NCBI GenBank assembly: GCA_002779345.1
Contig: PEWW01000170.1
Coordinates: 1 to 5,754 of the forward strand
DNA from: Candidatus Omnitrophica bacterium CG07_land_8_20_14_0_80_50_8
Lineage (GTDB): Bacteria; Omnitrophota; Gorgyraeia; 2-02-FULL-51-18
Reading direction: 5' to 3'
DNA length: 5,754 bases
The position numbers were made by a program, and so were the translations under genes. Every line of letters starts with the position of its first letter. Position 1 is the stretch's first letter. Of this stretch, positions 1 to 5,503 are shown one piece after another. The notes beneath the pieces are model-generated. The model saw only the letters and a program-made list of their open reading frames with translations. It searched no databases and had not been told where the DNA came from.

Positions 1-814
1 CGCCGATGATGTCTTGATCAATTAACGGAATGCAGATAATTTTTTTTCGGAGAACGATTTGAAAAGTTTTGGCCACACGCCCCTCGACGGCGGTTCCCGG
101 AGGAATACAAAAATTAGTTTTTTGATATTTTGGATAACCGACCAGCGCTTTGCAAATAAGACGCCGGGGTCGTTTCCTCCCGGCCTTGAGTTGATCGGTC
201 TTTTCAAATAAATAGATGGCGCAGCGGTTTGTCCGCAATACCTGGGTGGTTAAATGCGCAAGTCTTGAGATCAACTCGTCTAGATTAAGCGTTGAATTGA
301 TAATGCGATGTACCGTGTGGACCGTGGACAGGGCAATGGCCCTTGGACGGATCGTAGCAGAAAGTCTGTCCAGATCCTCCTTTTGGGTGCAATTTTCTAA
401 CACCAGACGGATGTGGCTTGAAAAGAGATTCAAGATCTCATGCCGGACGCCTTTCGGGATGCCCATCAGACCCAGATATCCGACTATTCTGTCTGCGGTC
501 ACCAGAGGCACACAAAAATTAAGCGTGTCCTTCGGAGCGCTAAATAGGTAAGATCTTTTTTCTTTGGGTCTTTGTTTGACAGCCCGATAAACCTGGCGGG
601 AATAACGAAAATGCCTGATACGCGGGTCGTTCCAGATTTCGTAGGAAGACCGGAGTGCATTTTTAAATACTCGGATGTTATCGTTTAACTTATACGATAC
701 CCACCACATGGGATGCCCCAGCATAAAATCAAAGGACACTCGAAAAGTTCTTAAATTTTCATGCCGGATAAAGTGTTCAAAAATTTCCCTGTCGTTGGCC
801 ATGAATGATTTCAT
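1..814 (-). CDS. GAF-domain sensor/regulator protein, C-terminus cut by window edge
   Basis: The frame is open for 271 codons from ATG at 814 to the window edge, so only the N-terminal part is present. The start is supported by an AGAGGA Shine-Dalgarno sequence about 8 nt upstream; an alternative ATG lies four codons on, at 802. Residues 1-95 (with FMLGHPMWWVSYKL around 30-43) match no family I recognise. Residues about 96-140 (NFCVPLVTADRIVGYLGLMG, then an amphipathic helix) look like the last strands and helix of a GAF-like domain. A helical linker (about 141-165) leads into a clearer GAF domain from about 166: a helix with TLNLDELISRLAHLTTQVL, then RCAIYLFEK, IPPGTAVEGRVAKT and IICIPLIDQDIIG, which is where the window ends. 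Such tandem GAF proteins usually carry an output domain (histidine kinase, GGDEF, HD-GYP or AAA+) downstream; here it is out of view, so ligand and output are unknown. The gene follows dGTPase after three bases and is probably co-transcribed with it. Confidence 0.8.
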   Translation of the reverse strand, partial: MKSFMANDREIFEHFIRHENLRTFRVSFDFMLGHPMWWVSYKLNDNIRVFKNALRSSYEIWNDPRIRHFRYSRQVYRAVKQRPKEKRSYLFSAPKDTLNFCVPLVTADRIVGYLGLMGIPKGVRHEILNLFSSHIRLVLENCTQKEDLDRLSATIRPRAIALSTVHTVHRIINSTLNLDELISRLAHLTTQVLRTNRCAIYLFEKTDQLKAGRKRPRRLICKALVGYPKYQKTNFCIPPGTAVEGRVAKTFQIVLRKKIICIPLIDQDIIG

Positions 815-817
815 GTT

Positions 818-1972
818 CTACATCCTCTCAAACGGCTCAAAAAACTTTCGATATTCATTCTGCGCGTACCGATCTGTCATACCTGCCAAGTAGTCGCAAA
901 TCACACGATGAGCGCCCTCCGCCTTTAAACGTTTTTGACTGCCCGGAGGGAGCTGCTCGGGTTGCGACAAATAGACCTGAAAAAGCGCCCGCACAAAACG
1001 TCTGGCCTTGTCCGTCATCCGCACTACGCGATAGTGTCTGTAAAGTCCCGTCTTAAGAAAATTACGAAGCGTTTCTCTTTCCTCGGCCAGCTTCAAGCTA
1101 AAAGCGATGGTAAACCGATCAAGCTTCATTGCCCCCTGAGGGCTCTTAACCGCGTATTTTGCAATGTTTCTGCTTGATTGCTTAATAAGATCAGTCACTT
1201 CCAAATTAATGAGTCCTCGGATAATTTGACGGCGTTTAACCTCCACCTTGGCGCCGGGCGAGAGTTTTAATTTCTTTTTAATGGATGCCCATAACGCAAT
1301 TTTGTCCAATTCCGATTCCGCTATCATTCCGGAGGTCAGACCGTCGTCAATATCGTGATTGTCGTAGGCGATCTCATCGGATAAATCAACTACTTGAGAC
1401 TCCAGCGACGGTGAATTGAAAGGTTCGAACGTCCCCATCCCGCGCGCCTCGGCCGCCTTTAACAATCCCGGATGTTTGAAAAGACCGATCCTTGATTCAT
1501 AGGTGAGATTGAGCCCCCTAAAATCAGGATACTGCTCCTCAAGATAATCCACGACGCGAAGACTTTGAAGGTTATGGTCAAAGCCCCCATGAGCTGCCAT
1601 CAACTCGCGCAATTCATCCTCCCCCGCGTGCCCGAATGGCGTATGGCCCAAATCATGCGCCAGCGTGATCGTTTCGACCAAATCTTCATTCAGCCTCAAA
1701 GTCCTGGCAATGACGCGGGCAATTTGATCAGCTTCCAGAGAATGGGTTAATCGGGTACGGTAATAGTCACCTTCGTGATTCACAAAAACTTGGGTTTTAT
1801 ACTCGAGACGTCTAAAAGCGGAGCTATGGATAATTCGGTCGCGGTCGCGTTGAAAGGCGGTCCGGTAAGGGTGTTCTTTTTCAGGATGGATTCGGCCGCG
1901 GCTTTGCGCGCTTTTCGTTCCGTAGGACGCCAGTGTCCGCGCTTCCGCTTTTTCAAGTTCGATTCGACGCAA
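818..1972 (-). CDS. dgt: Deoxyguanosinetriphosphate triphosphohydrolase-like protein (HD dNTPase)
   Basis: Cytosolic HD-superfamily enzyme; relatives hydrolyse dGTP (often other dNTPs as well) to deoxynucleoside and triphosphate, controlling dNTP pools. With the start used here it has 384 residues, normal for the bacterial type. Family hallmarks in order: SAQSRGR near 21-27; PYRTAFQRDRDRIIHSSAFRR at about 35-55; KTQVFVNHEGDYYRTRLTHSLE at 59-80, including metal ligand H77; the HD pair H106-D107 in LAHDLGHTPFGHAGE; VVDLSDEIAYDNHDIDDGL at about 194-212 with the last metal Asp (probably D199); and ICDYLAGMTDRYA near the C-terminus. All catalytic residues appear intact. The start is uncertain. TTG at 1972 lies one base after the stop of the upstream ATPase gene (TGA-G-TTG), has a weak AGG about 10 nt before it and matches the usual N-terminus. 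A longer reading from TTG at 2026 adds 18 unconserved-looking residues and a 53-nt overlap, without a clear Shine-Dalgarno. The stop is TAG. Substrate preference cannot be read from sequence. Confidence 0.93.
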   Translation of the reverse strand: MRRIELEKAEARTLASYGTKSAQSRGRIHPEKEHPYRTAFQRDRDRIIHSSAFRRLEYKTQVFVNHEGDYYRTRLTHSLEADQIARVIARTLRLNEDLVETITLAHDLGHTPFGHAGEDELRELMAAHGGFDHNLQSLRVVDYLEEQYPDFRGLNLTYESRIGLFKHPGLLKAAEARGMGTFEPFNSPSLESQVVDLSDEIAYDNHDIDDGLTSGMIAESELDKIALWASIKKKLKLSPGAKVEVKRRQIIRGLINLEVTDLIKQSSRNIAKYAVKSPQGAMKLDRFTIAFSLKLAEERETLRNFLKTGLYRHYRVVRMTDKARRFVRALFQVYLSQPEQLPPGSQKRLKAEGAHRVICDYLAGMTDRYAQNEYRKFFEPFERM

Positions 1973-1973
1973 C

Positions 1974-3644
1974 TCAGTTAGGCCTGTGTGTTTCTTGCTC
2001 GAGACGGATAATCGGCGATTTCCCAAAAATGTCCATCAGCATGTTGATCCGTGAAAGTCCCAGTGTCAAAACCCGCTTTTCTTTCGCAAGAAGTTTCGCA
2101 TTGTCATCGGCGCCGTTCAACGTCACCAGAACCTTGGTCGAGACGCCGCGTTTATCATAAACGTCATTTCGAACCAGGTTCATAACCTCCCTCTCAGTCG
2201 CTTTTTCTTCCGCTATCTTGCAAACCCAACAACGGCCGTGGCCTTTGGCAATAACATTTTTGGCGTTCCCTTTAAGGGTCTGCGTGTCATCCGGTGATTT
2301 TATAAATTCGGTAAAATGAGGCAACTGCCTTTTTTTCTCTCCAAAATCCACGATTTCATTTTTGAACTGGGAGAACAAGCCCAACACCCGATCCGTCATG
2401 TCCATCTTAAGAAGCTCATCGTATTCAGAGATCATGTCATCCATACGATGAAGAAATGCTTCAGGGCCGCTTGCGGAGCTCAAAAGCAACAACTCTTTTT
2501 TCTCATAAACTTCTCTCATCCAAAACTTAAATATTTTATTATGAAAGCGATAAAACACGCCCGTTTTAATAATCAGCTCCTGTTCGATGAGTTCCTCGAT
2601 CTGACGGGAGGTGTCACGTTGATTGCGGCGAATTAAGACGGAGAGATCTTTTAATTTGTTGACGCCGTTTGCCATGCCGGCCAGGATCAAAATATGACTG
2701 CCGCGCGAATCCGACCGCGTCCACGGCGAAATGATTTTTAAGAAAAATTGATTCAATACGCCTTGTGATTCAAAAAGAAGCTTGAGTAATACTTCACCGA
2801 CCGTTTGCCTCGAGATGACCGTTTCATTTTTAAGCCTTGCGCACTCACGAATACGCTTGGCAATCGTGTCCAAAAAAAACGGTTGACCATCGGTAAAAGC
2901 CACAAGAAAATATTTGAGATTTTGTGGAATGCCGGCGGGCGCTATTTTCTTTTCAAGAAATTGAAAGGAGGTTTCAAAATCAAACGGCTCCAAATAGATG
3001 CGCTCAAAATTTCCGAACAGAAGCGAAAGCTTTTCCGCGAGGATACGACGGCTCGCCGAAAAAGACGAACTCGACAGAAGATACATCGTGTCCTTTTGCA
3101 CCATGATGCGTTTGCCAAAATTAGAAAACGTATTTTTAACGCCAAACTCCCCGAGGCGGTGAAATTCGTCCAAAATAACGATACAATGTTTGCCGGTTTC
3201 CTGCTTAACGATAGAGGTCAGCTCGAAAAGCCTGGCGTAGGCCTCTTCCGCGTGACGTTGTTTTAAAAGGCTCATTATTTCGTGAATACGTCCAACCGTC
3301 AGCGGAATGAACGGCATCGCCGTTTCGGCCAGGCCGGTCAGCGAATCAGTTGTCGGAACGACCTGTTTTTGGACAAGGAATTGGAAAAGAAGCGACCGAA
3401 TGAATTGTTCGACAAAATAATCAAGAGCCTGTATTTTGATTTCAACGTAGACGCACAACACTTCAGGATCGCGAAAGATATGGAGAAAATGCCGCAGAAT
3501 CGACGTTTTTCCAAGATGTTGATGACCGATGATGGCTACGTTCTGCCGGTAGCCGGACTTTAACGCATTGGCTCGTTTAAGAATAATATCGAGGATTGCC
3601 TGCCGGCCAAAAAAATCGTCGCCGACGACCGGATCGCTAAACAT
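1974..3644 (-). CDS. AAA/STAND-like P-loop ATPase with winged helix and nuclease-like C-terminal domain
   Basis: A 556-residue protein resembling the COG1672 / archaeal-type ATPase family (PF01637-like). The N-terminus opens with the usual FFGRQAILDIIL segment (11-22). Walker A is GHQHLGKTS (40-48), Walker B is IVILDEFHRL (155-164) with D159/E160, a sensor-1-like strand YLLSSSSF lies at 188-195, and FERIYLEPFDFE follows at 213-224, as in this family. Residues about 313-385 form a winged-helix-like region (HILILAGMANGVNKLKDLS, then RQIEELIEQELI and FYRFHNKIFKFWMREVY). A helical stretch covers about 386-455. The last 100 residues resemble the restriction-endonuclease-like domain often found at the C-terminus of these ATPases (KVLVTLNGADDNAKLLAKE, then LSRINMLMDIFGK), but the expected ExK position reads CWVCK, so nuclease activity is doubtful. 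The ATG at 3644 has AAGG about 9 nt upstream. It is the first gene of the ATPase-dGTPase-GAF set, behind a candidate promoter. No signal peptide or membrane segment is seen. Cellular role unknown; regulatory, DNA-linked or defence functions are all possible. Confidence 0.85.
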   Translation of the reverse strand: MFSDPVVGDDFFGRQAILDIILKRANALKSGYRQNVAIIGHQHLGKTSILRHFLHIFRDPEVLCVYVEIKIQALDYFVEQFIRSLLFQFLVQKQVVPTTDSLTGLAETAMPFIPLTVGRIHEIMSLLKQRHAEEAYARLFELTSIVKQETGKHCIVILDEFHRLGEFGVKNTFSNFGKRIMVQKDTMYLLSSSSFSASRRILAEKLSLLFGNFERIYLEPFDFETSFQFLEKKIAPAGIPQNLKYFLVAFTDGQPFFLDTIAKRIRECARLKNETVISRQTVGEVLLKLLFESQGVLNQFFLKIISPWTRSDSRGSHILILAGMANGVNKLKDLSVLIRRNQRDTSRQIEELIEQELIIKTGVFYRFHNKIFKFWMREVYEKKELLLLSSASGPEAFLHRMDDMISEYDELLKMDMTDRVLGLFSQFKNEIVDFGEKKRQLPHFTEFIKSPDDTQTLKGNAKNVIAKGHGRCWVCKIAEEKATEREVMNLVRNDVYDKRGVSTKVLVTLNGADDNAKLLAKEKRVLTLGLSRINMLMDIFGKSPIIRLEQETHRPN

Positions 3645-3692
3645 ACGTTTTGACCTTAAAAATTATCCAGCAAAATCTATTGAATAAAACCA

Positions 3693-3710
3693 CAAAATTT
3701 TGAGCGCTCA
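3693..3710. repeat. Two overlapping 10-bp palindromes in the leader of the ATPase gene
   Basis: CAAAATTTTG (3693-3702) and TGAGCGCTCA (3701-3710) are each perfect palindromes and share two bases. They lie between the predicted -10 element and the ATPase start codon. They could be protein-binding half-sites or weak RNA hairpins. The AT-rich one may well occur by chance; the GC-containing one is the more notable. Confidence 0.35.
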
Positions 3711-3729
3711 TCCCGCCTCACCCGAAGTT

Positions 3730-3759
3730 ATGTTACCTCGCGGAACTCTCTAGAGTCAA
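3730..3759 (-). promoter_or_regulatory. Candidate sigma-70-type promoter for the ATPase-dGTPase-GAF gene set
   Basis: On the minus strand TTGACT (3759-3754, five of six matches to the -35 consensus) is followed after 18 bp by TAACAT (3735-3730, four of six matches to -10). Upstream are A/T tracts (around 3758-3764 and 3781-3789) that could act as an UP-like element. Transcription would start near 3723, giving a leader of about 80 nt before the ATG at 3644. The site sits between a terminator-like hairpin and the first gene of the block, where a promoter is expected. No extended -10 is visible, and other AT-rich alternatives exist nearby. Confidence 0.4.
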
Positions 3760-3823
3760 AAAAATAATACCGATCAACGCAAAAAAAAATAAATTTTGTT
3801 GACTTCAAAACAAAACCGCATCT

Positions 3824-3885
3824 AAAAAATGCCCGCGCTTCGCAGCCCTCCGAAGCGCGTAAGCGTGTAGGAGGGCAAAGAAGCG
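3824..3885 (-). terminator. Probable intrinsic terminator after tRNA-Gly, with two alternative stems
   Basis: On the minus strand CGCGCTTCG (3859-3851) pairs perfectly with CGAAGCGCG (3842-3834) across an 8-nt loop. GGCA and six T (3829-3824) follow, a good intrinsic terminator for the transcript that ends with the tRNA. A second structure competes for the same bases: GCCCTCC (3876-3870) with GGAGGGC (3851-3845), extended by CGCTTC (3885-3880) with GAAGCG (3841-3836). The T-run is shorter and slightly further away than in the best terminators. Confidence 0.6.
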
Positions 3886-3886
3886 G

Positions 3887-3957
3887 AGCGGGTGATGGGA
3901 ATCGAACCCACATCTAAAGCTTGGGAAGCTTTCATTCTACCACTGAACTACACCCGC
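3887..3957 (-). tRNA. tRNA-Gly, anticodon CCC
   Basis: A complete cloverleaf of 71 nt reads on the minus strand. The acceptor stem is GCGGGTG/CACCCGC; the D-arm is GTTC-AGTGGTA-GAAT; the anticodon arm AAAGC/GCTTT encloses the loop TTCCCAA, giving anticodon CCC (codon GGG, glycine); the variable loop is AGAT; the T-arm is GTGGG/CCCAT with loop TTCGATT. The discriminator is T, followed by CCG, so the CCA end is not encoded and must be added by CCA transferase. The first base of the tRNA is the last base of the upstream pfkB stop codon, so the tRNA is either cut from the pfkB transcript by RNase P or driven by a promoter inside pfkB. Confidence 0.95.
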
Positions 3958-4865
3958 TAAAACTTTGTCAAACGCCCAAACCGCCGATACCGACGTTCTA
4001 TCTCGGAGCGTTTTAAACGTATCAGGCGATTCAAACTGAAGCGCTCCACGTTGTAGGATGCCAAAACGCTTCCGTAGATCACCGCCTTTCGCACCACCGA
4101 TTCATTGAAACGCCCCGACCGCGCCAGATACCCTATAAACCCCCCGGCAAAGCTGTCCCCCGCGCCCGTGGGATCGGAAACGTTTTCCAGCGGATAGGCC
4201 GGCGCTATGAACAAAAAATTTTTGGAGAAGCAGGCCACGCCATGTTCGCCCTTTTTGATCACTAATAGCCGCGGTCCGCGGCTTAGGATCCAGCGCGCAC
4301 ATTGTATCAAATTGCGCTCTCGCGCTAACTGCCGCGCTTCGTTGTCGTTGCAAAGAAAGAGGTCTACTTTTTTTAACAGTGCCCGCAGGCTCTTTTTTTT
4401 ATTTTGAATCCAATAGTTCATCGTATCGCAGGCGGTCAACCTGGGCCTTCGCACCTGTGCCAAGACCGATTGCTGAAGATCCGGATCAATATTGGCCAAA
4501 AAAACATACGCGCACTCACGGTTTTCTTCGGAAACCACAGGCCTAAAATCTTGAAAAACATTAAGCTCGGTTTTTAAGGTATGGGCATCGTTCAGATTGT
4601 ATCCATAAAAACCCTTCCAGCGAAACGTCTTGCCCGGGACTGTCCGCAAATCATGGGTGTCCACACCGAGTTTTTTGATTAAATTTAAATAGTTGGGCGG
4701 AAAATCACAGCCGACGACCGCTACGATGGATACGGGAGAAAAAAAACGGGCGCTGGCGGAAAAAAATGTCGCCGAACCTCCCAGCGCGTCCGTCACCTTC
4801 CCGAACGGCGTTTTTACGCTGTCCAGCGCGACCGACCCTACTGCCAAGATACGACGAGAGTTCAT
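3957..4865 (-). CDS. PfkB-family (ribokinase-like) carbohydrate kinase
   Basis: A 302-residue cytosolic kinase of the PfkB/ribokinase family, which transfers phosphate from ATP to a sugar or nucleoside hydroxyl. Visible features: the N-terminal strand ILAVGSVALDSVKTPFG (6-22); the substrate-side GG in DALGGSATFFS (27-36); DTMNYW at 147-152; NDNEA at 173-177 (the NxxE-type motif of the family); VIKKGEHG at 202-209; and DPTGAGDSFAGGFIGYLA at 231-248 with the GAGD anion hole and catalytic D237. The protein resembles a well-conserved bacterial PfkB subfamily with GGSATxFS, PGKTFRW and FLANIDP motifs whose substrate, as far as I know, is not settled, so I give no gene symbol. ATG overlaps the thiE stop (ATGA), with GAGG five bases before it, indicating translational coupling. 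The stop is TAG, and its G is the first base of tRNA-Gly. Ribokinase-like ThiD is a distant relative, but the motifs here are of the sugar/nucleoside kinase type. Confidence 0.9.
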   Translation of the reverse strand: MNSRRILAVGSVALDSVKTPFGKVTDALGGSATFFSASARFFSPVSIVAVVGCDFPPNYLNLIKKLGVDTHDLRTVPGKTFRWKGFYGYNLNDAHTLKTELNVFQDFRPVVSEENRECAYVFLANIDPDLQQSVLAQVRRPRLTACDTMNYWIQNKKKSLRALLKKVDLFLCNDNEARQLARERNLIQCARWILSRGPRLLVIKKGEHGVACFSKNFLFIAPAYPLENVSDPTGAGDSFAGGFIGYLARSGRFNESVVRKAVIYGSVLASYNVERFSLNRLIRLKRSEIERRYRRFGRLTKF

Positions 4866-5503
4866 GGGCGCCTCATTTTTTTAAGTAGACTCACGGTTGC
4901 TTTTTTAGGATCAGGGCTGCCCATCACGGCACGCACCACGGCGCATGTGTCAGCTCCGGCCTTTTTTACTTTTCCAATATTGTTCACGTCGATCCCGCCG
5001 ATAGCCACAAACGGAATCTGGATATTTTTTGCCGCAAACCGTACCAGCGCAAGCCCCACCGGCCCGTAAGACGGCTTGGTCGGCGTTTTAAAAACAGGCC
5101 CGACGCCGATGTAATCAAACCCTTCTTGCTGTGCCGCCAACGCCTGAGACGCGCTGTGTGTCGAACGACCGATAATCGCGTGTTTACCTAACAGAGCCCT
5201 TGCCTCTTTGAGGCTTGCGTCTTCTTGCCCCAAGTGCACCCCGTCCGCGCCTGATCGCAAAGCAACCCCCGGGCGGTCATTGATGATAAGCGGAATGCCG
5301 AGCGGACGCGTCAACTTTAGAAGCCGTTGAGCCAGCCTGGTAAGCTGGGCGTCCGTTGCGTGTTTATCCCTCAGTTGAACGACGCTGGCGCCGCCTTCCA
5401 GTGCCTGTCTGACAACGGCTGTCACGGTTCGACGACCCACGGCCACGGGATCGGTGATGACGTAGAGTTTCCATTTCTTTAAGGATTTTTTTTTCAACAT
5501 CAT
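4862..5503 (-). CDS. thiE: Thiamine-phosphate synthase (ThiE), or the ThiE part of a split ThiD2-ThiE
   Basis: ThiE joins HMP-pyrophosphate and 4-methyl-5-(2-phosphoethyl)thiazole to give thiamine phosphate in the cytosol. The 213-residue product has a normal length for stand-alone ThiE, and the full TIM-barrel motif set is visible: KLYVITDP (12-19), VVQLRDK (41-47), INDR (74-77), DGVHLGQED (87-95), IGRSTHS (111-117), YIGVGPVFKTPTKP (131-144), VAIGGI (166-171) and CAVVRAV (187-193). Residues for pyrophosphate and magnesium binding (QLRDK, ND, the D of GQED) are present. The start is ambiguous: ATG at 5503 and 5500 are adjacent, with AAGG about 10 nt upstream, but both lie inside the reading frame of the preceding ThiD2 domain, and a run of nine A follows at once. 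ThiE is often fused behind ThiD2 in other bacteria, and here the frames differ by one base, so this may be the downstream part of a frameshifted fusion. The 3' end overlaps pfkB by ATGA. Confidence 0.92.
   Translation of the reverse strand: MMLKKKSLKKWKLYVITDPVAVGRRTVTAVVRQALEGGASVVQLRDKHATDAQLTRLAQRLLKLTRPLGIPLIINDRPGVALRSGADGVHLGQEDASLKEARALLGKHAIIGRSTHSASQALAAQQEGFDYIGVGPVFKTPTKPSYGPVGLALVRFAAKNIQIPFVAIGGIDVNNIGKVKKAGADTCAVVRAVMGSPDPKKATVSLLKKMRRP

Noticed and set aside
22..207. Minus-strand open frame of 61 codons
   Set aside because: It is out of frame with the GAF-domain protein, which covers the same bases with recognisable motifs.
216..551. Plus-strand open frame of 111 codons opposite the GAF protein
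   Set aside because: The minus-strand frame carries GAF motifs throughout this stretch; the plus-strand product resembles nothing known.
2805..3266. Plus-strand open frame of 153 codons inside the ATPase gene
   Set aside because: It is antisense to the well-supported ATPase domain, has no recognisable motif and no clear Shine-Dalgarno; it reflects codon use of the opposite strand.
3797..3830. Plus-strand TTGACT with a downstream AT-rich segment as a promoter
   Set aside because: The -10 match is poor and no plus-strand gene follows.
3887..3910. tRNA 3' end as an integration site for a mobile element
   Set aside because: No second copy of the tRNA 3' segment is seen in the window, and there is no integrase or phage gene; an element extending past the window edge cannot be excluded.
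3728..3913. Minus-strand open frame of 61 codons starting inside tRNA-Gly
   Set aside because: It begins with WVRFPSPAP, the common spurious translation of a tRNA T-arm, and runs through the terminator hairpin and promoter region.
818..3959. Possible recoding of TAG as an amino acid, since two genes end in TAG
   Set aside because: Both TAG codons fall exactly where the protein families end, and other genes end in TGA, so the standard code suffices.
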